Below are positions 10,793 through 18,919 of a stretch of 64,000 bases of DNA, piece after piece. Source of the DNA: Neptunomonas antarctica (GTDB lineage Bacteria; Pseudomonadota; Gammaproteobacteria; Pseudomonadales; Balneatricaceae). The DNA lies in assembly GCF_001305295.1 (NCBI RefSeq), contig NZ_LJSI01000054.1, positions 124,001-188,000 on the forward strand, given 5' to 3'. Position numbers and translations under genes: made by a program. The notes below the pieces were generated by a model. The model did no database searches. It was given only the letters and a program-made list of their open reading frames with translations, and was not told the origin of the DNA. The stretch's first letter is position 1. Every line of letters starts with the position of its first letter.

Positions 10793-10807
10793 GCACTAAA
10801 AAGGTGC
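10793..10807 (+). promoter_or_regulatory. NtrC-type binding site
   Basis: The sequence GCACTAAAAAGGTGC fits the core of the NtrC consensus TGCACY-N5-GGTGCA at every position except the two outermost bases. Its centre is about 122 bp upstream of the start point predicted from the -24/-12 element, a normal distance for an NtrC enhancer. Confidence 0.55.
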
Positions 10808-10895
10808 TTAAACACGCTTCATTAAATTTATAAAATAGACAATTTAGATAAAAAATATCCATATATTTCAATAATATAAAAATTAATTTAATTAT

Positions 10896-10911
10896 TGGAA
10901 CATTTTATGCT
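10896..10911 (+). promoter_or_regulatory. Sigma-54 (RpoN) type -24/-12 promoter
   Basis: TGGAAC-N5-ATGCT compared with consensus TGGCAC-N5-TTGCW: the invariant GG and GC are present and separated by exactly 10 nt. Predicted transcription start is near 10922, giving a leader of about 110 nt before the FNT gene. Confidence 0.55.
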
Positions 10912-11033
10912 TCCTCTAAATTAACAGAGTAAATAAACATGATGATACATCAATATAAAGTAGCACCTATAAAGATCACTACTTTAAGAAACCATCAGCA
11001 GTTGCGTAATATCAATTAGAGAGAGGAAATATT

Positions 11034-11870
11034 ATGTCTTATTTAGTGCCGTCTGAATTTGTCACGAAAATGGTGGATGCCGGTGAATCTAAGGTTCACA
11101 TGTCGACTCGGGATACGTTGATCAGAGCCTATATGGCAGGTGCCATCTTGGCACTGGCTGCTGTTTTCGCCATTACCATTGCGGTGCAAACCGGTGTCTT
11201 TTTGATTGGCGCTATTTTGTTCCCTGTTGGTTTTTGCATGCTCTACCTCATGGGATTCGACCTACTCACCGGCGTCTTTGTTCTGACCCCGCTGGCTTTG
11301 ATTGATAAACGCCCAGGCGTCACCGTCAATGGTGTACTGAGGAACTGGGGGCTGGTATTTTTAGGCAACTTCGCGGGCGCTCTAACGGTCGCGGTGATGA
11401 TGGCGTTTATTTTCACTTACGGCTTTAATACCGATCCTGGTGCGGTGGGTAAAAAAATCGCTGCTATCGGTGAAGCACGTACGTTAGGTTATGCGGAATA
11501 CGGCGCAGCGGGATGGTTCACTATTTTCATACGCGGCATGTTATGTAACTGGATGGTTTCACTCGGTGTAGTCGGTGCGATGATCTCTACCTCGGTAAGC
11601 GGTAAAGTGATCGCGATGTGGATGCCTATCATGCTCTTCTTTTTTATGGGATTTGAGCACTCTGTGGTGAATATGTTTCTCTTCCCGTCCGCTATGATTA
11701 TGGGCGGTGAGTTCTCTATCATGGATTACCTCGTCTGGAATGAGATTCCAACAGTCTTAGGTAACTTAATTGGCGGTCTGGCATTCACGGGATTAACGCT
11801 TTACACCACCCATATAAGAACAGCAAAAAACCGCGCCAGTGCTCCAGAATTTAATTCCCGCCTCGCTTAA
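11034..11870 (+). CDS. Formate/nitrite transporter (FNT) family channel, NirC/FocA-like
   Basis: A 278-residue inner-membrane protein with six predicted TM helices, for example AGAILALAAVFAITIAV, GAILFPVGFCMLYLMGFDLL, NFAGALTVAVMMAFIF and IMLFFFMGFEHSVVNMFLFP. The last motif carries the conserved pore histidine, and GFDLLTGVF the N-terminal signature; together these identify the pentameric FNT family that passes formate, nitrite or hydrosulfide. SD GAGAGG precedes the ATG. No nitrite reductase, formate dehydrogenase or pyruvate formate-lyase gene is near. Downstream genes are a kinase/phosphatase and cyanase, and the promoter looks nitrogen-regulated, so the physiological substrate may be nitrite or possibly cyanate. 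Confidence 0.9.
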   Translation: MSYLVPSEFVTKMVDAGESKVHMSTRDTLIRAYMAGAILALAAVFAITIAVQTGVFLIGAILFPVGFCMLYLMGFDLLTGVFVLTPLALIDKRPGVTVNGVLRNWGLVFLGNFAGALTVAVMMAFIFTYGFNTDPGAVGKKIAAIGEARTLGYAEYGAAGWFTIFIRGMLCNWMVSLGVVGAMISTSVSGKVIAMWMPIMLFFFMGFEHSVVNMFLFPSAMIMGGEFSIMDYLVWNEIPTVLGNLIGGLAFTGLTLYTTHIRTAKNRASAPEFNSRLA

Positions 11871-11884
11871 ATTTTTCCGATAAT

Positions 11885-11916
11885 AGCCTCAGCCATATAA
11901 TTTGGCTGAGGCTTTT
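11885..11916 (+). terminator. terminator-like hairpin between the FNT and kinase genes
   Basis: An 11-bp perfect stem (AGCCTCAGCCA with TGGCTGAGGCT), 7-nt loop and TTTT tail lie 15 bp after the FNT stop and 11 bp before the kinase ATG. The hairpin abuts the kinase ribosome-binding region, so it may attenuate rather than fully separate expression. Confidence 0.7.
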
Positions 11917-11926
11917 GGCAGAAGAT

Positions 11927-13648
11927 ATGAAAAATCAGTTAAAAGTATCCGTCGGCCAGTGTTCTGATAAAGGCAGAAAAGAATCCAATCAGGACTTTCA
12001 TGGGTTTTACCGACCCAACGAGCCACAACTGAGCTCGAAAGGTATCGCATTTGCCATGGCCGACGGCATAAGCAGCAGCCAAGTGAGCCATATAGCCAGT
12101 GAAACGGCGGTAAAAAGTTTCTTAGATGACTACTTCTGCACCTCTGAAGCCTGGTCCGTTAAAAACTCAGCTCACCGAGTGATAACAGCGACTAACTCTT
12201 GGCTGCATTCACAAACCAGACAGGATCAGCTGCATTACGACAAAGATAAAGGCTATGTGTGTACTTTAAGCGCCCTGGTGATCAAATCCACAACGGCTTA
12301 TCTGTTTCATGTGGGCGATACGCGTATTTATAAGTTGCATGATAATGCGTTGGAACAGCTAACCAAGGATCATCGGCTTTGGGTCTCTCAGGATAAAAGC
12401 TATCTAAGCAGAGCGTTAGGTATCGAACAGGAACTTGAACTCGATCACCTCTCTCTTCCGCTAAAGACAGGTGACATTTTCATAATGGCAACTGATGGTG
12501 TATATGAGCATGTTGACGCACAATTCATCATCAACACACTGCAACAAAAACCAGACAGTCTGGATGAAGCCGCCAAGGTAATCCTCAACCAGGCATACGA
12601 ACAAGGTAGCCAGGATAACCTGACCATCCAAATTATCCGTATCGATGATTTACCCCTGCTAAACTCCACAGAAATTCAGCAGCAGATTGATGAACTTCCG
12701 TTTCCTGATATATTACAAGCAAGGGAAAATTTTGACGGCTATACGATTTTACGTGAGGTGCATGCCACCAGCCGCAGCCATATCTATCTGGCACTTGATG
12801 AAGAAACCAATACGCACGTCATATTAAAAACACCCTCCATTGACCTTCGCAGCGATCCAGCCTATCTGGAACGTTTCCTGATGGAAGAGTGGATTGCCCG
12901 ACGCATCAGCAGCGCACATGTTCTGAAAGCAGGCCTGCCAACCCGTAAACGTAACTACCTCTATACCGTGACAGAATTTGTCGATGGTCAAACGCTGGCA
13001 CAATGGCTGATCGATAACCCTAAACCCGATCTCGAAACAGTACGCAGCATCATTGAACAGGTAGCCAAAGGTTTACGAGCACTGCATCGTATGGAAATAC
13101 TGCATCAAGACTTAAAGCCAGACAACATCATGATCGATAATACCGGTACGGTTAAGATCATTGATTTTGGGTCTGCCCGAGTAGCCGGCGTTGTTGAAGC
13201 CACCGTCACTATTGAGCAAAACGATATACTCGGAACCGCCTTATACACCGCACCAGAATATTTTCTGGGCGAAGCGGGATCACAACGTTCAGATTTATAC
13301 TCGCTGGCCGTTATCACCTATCACATGATATCGCGTGAATTCCCTTATGACACACAGGTTTCTAAATCCAGAACGATAGCCGCACAACGTCGTTTAACAT
13401 ACAACTCGGTATTAAATGAAGAACGTGAAATTCCGGCGTGGGTTGATGAAACACTCAAAAAAGCCCTCCATCCAAACCCGTATAAACGCTACGAATCACT
13501 ATCAGAATTTCTATTTGATCTGCGCCAGCCAAACAAAGCATTTTTGAATAAAACACGCCCGCCTATCATGGATCGAAACCCTGTTGTTTTTTGGCAAAGT
13601 ATCTCTTTGATTCTGTCAATTATCATTGCTGCATTGTTGATAAGGTAA
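11927..13648 (+). CDS. Bifunctional PP2C-type phosphatase / Ser-Thr protein kinase, membrane-anchored
   Basis: About 573 residues. An N-terminal PP2C domain (about 1-240) shows SVGQCSDKGRKESNQDF, FAMADGIS, FHVGDTRIY and FIMATDGVYEHV, supplying the metal-binding aspartates. A Hanks-type kinase domain (about 260-520) has VILKTP (ATP lysine), HQDLKPDNIMID (catalytic loop), IIDFGSARV (DFG) and an APEYFLGE segment. A C-terminal TM (FWQSISLILSIIIAALLI) anchors it with both catalytic domains in the cytoplasm. The ATG at 11927 is preferred over the TTG at 11915, which lies in the terminator. Similar fusions occur in nitrate/nitrite assimilation loci of marine gammaproteobacteria; here it sits between the FNT channel and cyanase, suggesting control of nitrogen uptake. 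Confidence 0.92.
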   Translation: MKNQLKVSVGQCSDKGRKESNQDFHGFYRPNEPQLSSKGIAFAMADGISSSQVSHIASETAVKSFLDDYFCTSEAWSVKNSAHRVITATNSWLHSQTRQDQLHYDKDKGYVCTLSALVIKSTTAYLFHVGDTRIYKLHDNALEQLTKDHRLWVSQDKSYLSRALGIEQELELDHLSLPLKTGDIFIMATDGVYEHVDAQFIINTLQQKPDSLDEAAKVILNQAYEQGSQDNLTIQIIRIDDLPLLNSTEIQQQIDELPFPDILQARENFDGYTILREVHATSRSHIYLALDEETNTHVILKTPSIDLRSDPAYLERFLMEEWIARRISSAHVLKAGLPTRKRNYLYTVTEFVDGQTLAQWLIDNPKPDLETVRSIIEQVAKGLRALHRMEILHQDLKPDNIMIDNTGTVKIIDFGSARVAGVVEATVTIEQNDILGTALYTAPEYFLGEAGSQRSDLYSLAVITYHMISREFPYDTQVSKSRTIAAQRRLTYNSVLNEEREIPAWVDETLKKALHPNPYKRYESLSEFLFDLRQPNKAFLNKTRPPIMDRNPVVFWQSISLILSIIIAALLIR

Positions 13649-13733
13649 AGGCTGATCAGGTAAAGAGCGGTCGATAAATATCCTGACGTTCGGGAATCAT
13701 TACCCTTAAATAAACACAAAAAAGGTATTTAAT

Positions 13734-14183
13734 ATGATCAGTCATCGTGATGAAGTAACCCAAATGATTTTATCTGCCAAAGTACTGAAAGGCATCAAAT
13801 GGTGCGACGCCGCTAAGGCTATCAAGCTGTCAAAAGAATGGACCACAGCGGCCTGCCTTGGACAAATGACGTTTAATAAATCGCAGGCTGAAACTATTGG
13901 AGAATTATTCGGTTTATCTGATGAAGCCATCGCCTGGCTACAAGTGGCTCCTTATAAAGGATCACTAGCAACAGCAGTACCTACGGATCCTTTAATTTAT
14001 CGCTGGTATGAAGTCGTCAATGTATACGGCAGCTCTATTAAAGAACTGATCCATGAAGAATTCGGGGACGGAATAATGAGCGCTATTGATTTTTCAATGG
14101 ATATACAACGCGAAGAAAACCCGAATGGGGATCGCGTCAATGTAGTATTGTCAGGTAAATTCCTACCCTATAAAAGCTATTAA
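13734..14183 (+). CDS. cynS: Cyanate hydratase (cyanase)
   Basis: Converts cyanate and bicarbonate to ammonia and carbon dioxide; cytosolic decamer. The 149-residue protein aligns along its length with E. coli CynS: N-terminal helical domain (VTQMILSAKVLKGIKWCDAAKAI), then the dimerisation/catalytic domain PTDPLIYRWYEVVNVYGSSIKELIHEEFGDGIMSAIDF. Catalytic residues Arg90, Glu93 and Ser116 correspond to E. coli Arg96, Glu99 and Ser122. No cynT carbonic anhydrase, cynX or cynABD transporter adjoins it. It lies 85 bp after the kinase gene in the same direction with SD AAGG, so it may be in the same nitrogen-scavenging unit. Confidence 0.96.
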   Translation: MISHRDEVTQMILSAKVLKGIKWCDAAKAIKLSKEWTTAACLGQMTFNKSQAETIGELFGLSDEAIAWLQVAPYKGSLATAVPTDPLIYRWYEVVNVYGSSIKELIHEEFGDGIMSAIDFSMDIQREENPNGDRVNVVLSGKFLPYKSY

Positions 14184-14310
14184 GGCGTTCGGGTTTTCCG
14201 ACTTTCCAGATAAGATGATTGCATGGTCTAATAGACGAATATATATCTGTTAATTCAGATCTTATATTCCTACTTATGTACTTAAACACACTTATCAGAC
14301 GAGATTCTCT

Positions 14311-16098
14311 ATGCGACGTGGCAGATTTCCTGAGCAACCCGCTACTCCCCTTAACTGGCAGGTTCTAAAGGTTATCTGGCCTTATCTACTTGAATACAAG
14401 CAACGCGTTAGCATTGCACTGGGATGCCTGATTTTGGCAAAAATTGTCAGTGTCGTCGGGCCCTTCTTACTCAAGCATATTGTCGATACGCTCGACGGGG
14501 CATCGTCAAAAGGCACAGAATTGATTCTGGTCCCCGTGGGTTTACTGCTGGCTTATGGTCTGGCTCGCTTATTAAACGTCTTACTCGGCGAGATACGTGA
14601 CACTCTATTCGGGCGGGTGACTGAACGGGCCATGCGGCGTCTCGGCTTGCAGGTTTTTCAGCATATGCATGCGCTGGATCTGGACTTTCATCTGAATCGC
14701 CAAACCGGTGGAATTTCGCGAGATATAGACCGGGGCACCAACGGCATTAGCTTTTTGATGCGCTTTTTTATCTTCAATATCGTCCCCACACTGCTCGAAA
14801 TCGCCATGGTGATCGGCATACTCTTTTATAATTACGGTATCAGTTTCGCTCTGATTACACTGTCAGCCATCATTGTTTATATCGCTTTTTCGATTGTGAC
14901 GACGGAATGGCGAACCCAGTTTGTGCGGGAAGCCAATCTGGCGGATTCAGCCTCTAATACCCGCGCTATCGATAGCTTACTCAACTACGAAACCGTCAAA
15001 TACTTTACCAACGAAAGCTTCGAAGCTAAGCGCTACGACGGCGAGTTGCAAAAATGGGAGCTGGCGCGTCGCAAAAACCGTCTGTCACTCTTTACGCTTA
15101 ACGCCGGACAAGCGTTAATCATCGCGGCGGCGACCACCAGTATGATGTGGCTGGCCGCCGTGAAGGTCAGCACGGGTGACATGACACTGGGCGACTTTGT
15201 ACTGGTAAACGCTTTTATGATTCAGTTATTTATGCCACTGAACTTTCTCGGTTTCGTCTATCGTGAAATTAAAGGGTCCATGGCCAGCATTGAGAAAATG
15301 TTTGAGCTATTAGATGTTAAACCCAAGGTAACTGATATCGAGAATGCAAACGACCTCGTATTAAGCCTAGGTCGAATCACCTTTAATGACGTCTCGTTCC
15401 ATTATGCAAAAGAGCGCCCTATTCTTAACAACGTCAGTTTTAGCATAGAGCCGGGACAAAAAGTGGCGGTGGTGGGTGCCAGCGGTGCAGGTAAATCCAC
15501 ACTGGTAAAATTACTGTTTCGTTTTTACGATCCCAGTAGCGGCAACATCAGTATTGATGGTCAGGATGTTCATAATATCAGCCAACTCTCATTGCGTAAG
15601 GTGATAGGCATCGTTCCTCAGGATACCGTACTGTTCAATGATACAATCTTTGAAAATGTACGTTACGGCCGCCCGGATGCCAGCGATGAAGAGGTACGCG
15701 AAGCGATCCGAATGGCATACCTGCAGGACTTTATTGAAGAGCTTCCTCAAGGAGTTGGCACTATCGTCGGCGAACGTGGATTAAAGTTATCGGGTGGTGA
15801 AAAACAACGGGTAGCGATTGCACGCACTATCCTGAAGCGACCGCCCATTATGGTTTTTGATGAAGCAACCTCATCTTTGGATAGCCGCTCTGAGCAATCA
15901 ATTCTAGCAGCCATCAGAGAGATAGCCGTTAATCACACCAGCTTAGTGATCGCCCATCGCCTATCGACTGTCGTCGATGCCGATAATATTATTGTGCTAG
16001 ATCACGGCAAGATTGTCGAACAAGGCAGGCATCAACAACTGCTTGAGCAACAAGGTTCTTACGCACGCCTATGGCAAATACAACAGCAGCAGCCTTGA
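14311..16098 (+). CDS. ABC transporter, fused permease and ATPase, Atm1/HMT1 (heavy-metal tolerance) type
   Basis: A 595-residue half-transporter. The N-terminal six-helix exporter TMD (about 20-320) contains the Atm1-like NRQTGGISRDIDRGTNGISF and SLLNYETVKYFTNE segments; the NBD (about 350-590) has Walker A GASGAGKST, signature LSGGEKQRVAIART, Walker B IMVFDEATSSLD and a switch His in IAHRLSTV. Bacterial Atm1-like exporters move glutathione conjugates or glutathione-bound metals and persulfides out of the cytoplasm. It is 127 bp after cynS with its own leader; I see no strong reason to link it to cyanate. A degenerate 19-bp tandem repeat begins at its stop codon. Confidence 0.93.
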   Translation: MRRGRFPEQPATPLNWQVLKVIWPYLLEYKQRVSIALGCLILAKIVSVVGPFLLKHIVDTLDGASSKGTELILVPVGLLLAYGLARLLNVLLGEIRDTLFGRVTERAMRRLGLQVFQHMHALDLDFHLNRQTGGISRDIDRGTNGISFLMRFFIFNIVPTLLEIAMVIGILFYNYGISFALITLSAIIVYIAFSIVTTEWRTQFVREANLADSASNTRAIDSLLNYETVKYFTNESFEAKRYDGELQKWELARRKNRLSLFTLNAGQALIIAAATTSMMWLAAVKVSTGDMTLGDFVLVNAFMIQLFMPLNFLGFVYREIKGSMASIEKMFELLDVKPKVTDIENANDLVLSLGRITFNDVSFHYAKERPILNNVSFSIEPGQKVAVVGASGAGKSTLVKLLFRFYDPSSGNISIDGQDVHNISQLSLRKVIGIVPQDTVLFNDTIFENVRYGRPDASDEEVREAIRMAYLQDFIEELPQGVGTIVGERGLKLSGGEKQRVAIARTILKRPPIMVFDEATSSLDSRSEQSILAAIREIAVNHTSLVIAHRLSTVVDADNIIVLDHGKIVEQGRHQQLLEQQGSYARLWQIQQQQP

Positions 16099-16157
16099 GC
16101 TCGTTAAAGAGCCTTGAGCTATTTAACGAGCCTTGGCTCTTTCAAAGAGCTTTGAGC
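16093..16157. repeat. degenerate 19-bp tandem repeat, three and a half copies, with hairpins
   Basis: Copies at 16093-16111, 16112-16130, 16131-16149 and a partial at 16150-16157 each start CCTTG (or CTTTG) and end near AAAGAG/AACGAG. Within it GCTCGTTAAA (16099-16108) pairs perfectly with TTTAACGAGC (16122-16131), and 16136-16150 is a 15-nt palindrome. Copy one overlaps the ABC transporter stop. It could act as a bidirectional terminator between the convergent genes. Confidence 0.75.
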
Positions 16158-16169
16158 AGCGTTTACCAG

Positions 16170-16634
16170 CTAATAAATGCCTACATCAAGACCCGCTGAC
16201 ATGGTCATTCCCAGCTCTTCACATTGCTCAAGAAACGACGCTTGCCAGTCTCCTCGACATACCAACGGCGGCTGAATCCAGCTCCATCGTAAACCAGTGC
16301 AGATAGTTTCTACGGCACGGCAAGTACCCGTGCCATCATTTCCTGCACGCACATACAAAGCACAAGGCAACCCTTGCTTTGCTTCCAGACAGGGATAATA
16401 GCAGCGATCAAAAAAATCTTTCAGCGCACCGCTCATATAACCCAGATTTTCTGTTGTACCCAGAATAATGGCATCGCAGGCCAAAACATCGTCTGGTGTC
16501 GTTTCTAACGGCGCAATCCAGCGTGCTTGTACCTGTTCAATATCCGGATGCTGCGCGCCTTTTAAAACGGCTTCGGCCATTAGGCGTGTATTTTCAGAGG
16601 GAGCATGTGCCACAATCAGCAGTGTTTTCATCAT
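16170..16634 (-). CDS. Flavodoxin-fold protein (NADPH-dependent FMN reductase/WrbA-like family)
   Basis: A 154-residue cytosolic protein with a flavodoxin fold: the FMN phosphate loop region LLIVAHAPSENTRLMAEAV at the N terminus, and CDAIILGTTENLGYMSGALKDFFDRCY, the segment that packs against the flavin in this family. Size and motif order match small flavodoxin-family proteins of unknown substrate, sometimes annotated as NAD(P)H-dependent oxidoreductases. It is convergent with the ABC transporter and divergent from slt, apparently monocistronic. Two start Mets (16634, 16631) are possible; the difference is one residue. Confidence 0.8.
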   Translation of the reverse strand: MMKTLLIVAHAPSENTRLMAEAVLKGAQHPDIEQVQARWIAPLETTPDDVLACDAIILGTTENLGYMSGALKDFFDRCYYPCLEAKQGLPCALYVRAGNDGTGTCRAVETICTGLRWSWIQPPLVCRGDWQASFLEQCEELGMTMSAGLDVGIY

Positions 16635-16937
16635 TTTTACACTTTCACTAGAAAATTCGTTTAACTCGACATTACACTAAATAAGCGTTGACGGTTCAGC
16701 ACATTTTACGGTGTTGCCGGTCAGTATATTTGAGTACACATCATAAATTAGTTGTTAAATCCGAGACCTGAAAATAAATAACAAAACGGTCTTCAAATCA
16801 AAATCGATTTATGATTAAACTTTAAGGAGCAGAAGTGTCAAACTATTACCTTTTTTACAATAGCTGTCCTACACTAGACATAATGTTACCCCTAAATAGA
16901 ACTCCTAAATAGAACGCCACTGATAGGTACTGGAACG
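16635..16937. other. 303-bp divergent intergenic region upstream of slt
   Basis: No established gene. It contains a strong SD (AAGGAG at 16824-16829) followed by a GTG that opens a 25-codon frame (16835-16912), which could be a leader peptide but may be chance, and a 13-bp tandem duplication (16891-16916) ending about 20 bp before the slt ATG. Confidence 0.45.
16891..16916. repeat. 13-bp tandem duplication in the slt leader
   Basis: CCTAAATAGAACT is directly followed by CCTAAATAGAACG, 12 of 13 bases identical. It lies immediately upstream of the slt ribosome-binding region. Confidence 0.7.
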
Positions 16938-18914
16938 ATGTTAAAAACTAAAAAAATATTATCTACGTTCGCACTTATCGGCACCTCACTGAGTATCTTT
17001 GCGTCCCTACCTGCAGCATACGCCAGCACATCTGAGCGCACTTTATATAAGCAGGCTAAAGTGGCTTTCGACAAAAACGATACCGCACTTGCCGACAAGC
17101 TAATCGTGCAACTCAGGGACTATCCACTGGTTCCCTATCTGCACATTAAGCAATTCAAAAGAGACATTTCTCAACTGAATGACAATATCATCAGTAAATA
17201 TATACAGGACAACAAGACCACACCGTTCGCGGATGACGCTCAACGCGTTCGGCTAGATAATATGATGGAGCAACAGCGCTGGCAGTCATTTACCCGCGCC
17301 TATAATGAGTTTCCGCTTAAACGCAATCGATACCTATGCGGATTAGGTTATGCGCAATTGCAAGCCGGACATAAAAAAGAGGCATTCCAAACCGCACAAC
17401 AACTGTGGGAAGTCGGACATTCTCAAGATGCAGCCTGCGACCCGCTGTTTGCAGAGTGGATGAAAGAGGGTCATCTAACTTCAGATGTAGCCAACCACCG
17501 CTTCTGGAATGCTATACAGGAAAAAAACTTCGCACTCGCTAAATATATTGAGCGCTTCCTGAGCGACCCTACCCATAAAAAAGAAAGTGAGCTATTTTGG
17601 TCGGTTAAAGCAAAACCAGAATTGTTAAATGATGTTGCCTTGCTATCAAAACAAAATCCACATCACGGGATAATGGCAGCGTATGGTATCCGTCAAATAG
17701 CCCGCAAAGATATTAGTCAAGCGACAGATCTATGGTTGCGTGACCGTACAAGGTTAAGCATAGACAAGCCTACTCTTGATAAACTTAACGAGTATTTCGG
17801 GCTGCGCTACGCCAAAGGCTTTCGAGATAATGCCGTTGAAATACTCGCTAAGCTCGATCCTGATTTTACTTACGAAAAACTCACTGAGTGGCGCATCCGC
17901 CTTGAGCTGGCGAAACAGGACTGGCAATCGGCGCTTAATCTGATCGAGAAGCTTCCCGATACGCTAAAAGCAGATGGCCGTTGGGTATACTGGAAAGAAA
18001 CCTCCAAATATCGCCTGAATCCTAAAAGCTACCAAGCCAATTATGCCAGCGTCGTAAAAGAAAGAAGCTTTTATGGTTTTCTGGCATCTGAGCTTTCCAG
18101 CGATCCCTTCTATCTCAACCACCAACCTTCTGGGGTGACTAAAGAACAAAAAGCAATACTAAGCAAACTTCCTGCAGTCATGCGCATGAAAGAATTACTG
18201 GCATTTGATTATCAATATGCGGCTCGCGTGGAATGGAACTTCCTGAACAAACAGCTTGCTGCTAGTGATCAGCTGGCCTTAGCGCATATTGCCTATGACT
18301 GGGGCTGGTATGATCAGGCGATACGTGGCGCATCCCGCCTTAAAGCCTGGAATGATCTGGATATTCGATTTCCTAACCCTCACCCTTCACTCTTTGAAGA
18401 GCTCGCTAACGAACGCGGAATATACCAAACCTGGGCTATTGCTATTGCGCGCCAGGAAAGCGCTTTCCACTTACAAGCACGTTCCAGAGTAGGCGCCCGT
18501 GGTTTGATGCAATTAATGCCTGCCACCGCAAAACAGACAGCGAAAAGATTTGACGTTAACTATACAAAACCCGATCAGTTATTTATCCCACGAACTAATA
18601 TAGCATTAGGCACAGCATACCTTGCCCAGGTACTCGGCACTTTCGAAGGGAATCGTGTTTATGCGACAGCTGCTTATAATGCGGGCCCTCACCGTGTTAA
18701 ACGCTGGCTAAAAGAGCGTGGAGATGTTCCTCTGGACGTATGGATAGAGACCATTCCATTCGATGAAACCCGAAATTATGTACAAAATGTATTAGCCTTC
18801 AGCGTCATTTATGATGTTATGGCATCAAGAAGCACAACACTGTTTAACACACAAGAGTCAGCCTCGTTTGCTCTGAACTACGGTAATAAATCAGCTCGTC
18901 CATCGACGCTTTAA
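16938..18914 (+). CDS. slt: Soluble lytic murein transglycosylase
   Basis: Cleaves the beta-1,4 MurNAc-GlcNAc bond of peptidoglycan, leaving 1,6-anhydromuropeptides; periplasmic. The 658-residue protein has a signal peptide (STFALIGTSLSIFASLPAAYA), a long all-helical superhelix of tetratricopeptide-like turns (about 30-470), and a C-terminal lysozyme-like SLT domain (about 490-640) with catalytic Glu in ARQESAFHLQARSRVGARG, then LMQLMPATAKQTAKRF and TAAYNAGPHRVKRWL. Length matches E. coli Slt70. It ends 5 bp before tatD, so the two may be co-transcribed, as seen in some relatives. Confidence 0.94.
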   Translation: MLKTKKILSTFALIGTSLSIFASLPAAYASTSERTLYKQAKVAFDKNDTALADKLIVQLRDYPLVPYLHIKQFKRDISQLNDNIISKYIQDNKTTPFADDAQRVRLDNMMEQQRWQSFTRAYNEFPLKRNRYLCGLGYAQLQAGHKKEAFQTAQQLWEVGHSQDAACDPLFAEWMKEGHLTSDVANHRFWNAIQEKNFALAKYIERFLSDPTHKKESELFWSVKAKPELLNDVALLSKQNPHHGIMAAYGIRQIARKDISQATDLWLRDRTRLSIDKPTLDKLNEYFGLRYAKGFRDNAVEILAKLDPDFTYEKLTEWRIRLELAKQDWQSALNLIEKLPDTLKADGRWVYWKETSKYRLNPKSYQANYASVVKERSFYGFLASELSSDPFYLNHQPSGVTKEQKAILSKLPAVMRMKELLAFDYQYAARVEWNFLNKQLAASDQLALAHIAYDWGWYDQAIRGASRLKAWNDLDIRFPNPHPSLFEELANERGIYQTWAIAIARQESAFHLQARSRVGARGLMQLMPATAKQTAKRFDVNYTKPDQLFIPRTNIALGTAYLAQVLGTFEGNRVYATAAYNAGPHRVKRWLKERGDVPLDVWIETIPFDETRNYVQNVLAFSVIYDVMASRSTTLFNTQESASFALNYGNKSARPSTL

Positions 18915-18919
18915 TACTG

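Larger units (their letters stand above)
10573..11033. other. 461-bp AT-rich divergent intergenic region between yceH and the FNT gene
   Basis: No convincing gene. The region becomes very AT-rich from about 10815 to 10895. It holds an NtrC-type site (10793-10807) and a -24/-12 type promoter (10896-10911), annotated separately; the AT-rich stretch between them would suit DNA bending. A 60-codon open frame at 10643-10825 has no ribosome site and an unconvincing composition. Confidence 0.6.

Noticed and set aside
10643-10825. 60-codon open frame upstream of the FNT gene
   Set aside because: No ribosome-binding site, low-complexity composition, and it overlaps the NtrC-type site.
11002-11015. 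TTGCGTAATATCAA as an FNR box upstream of the FNT gene
   Set aside because: Only 8 of 10 bases fit, and it lies within 20 bases of the start codon, too close for an activator site.
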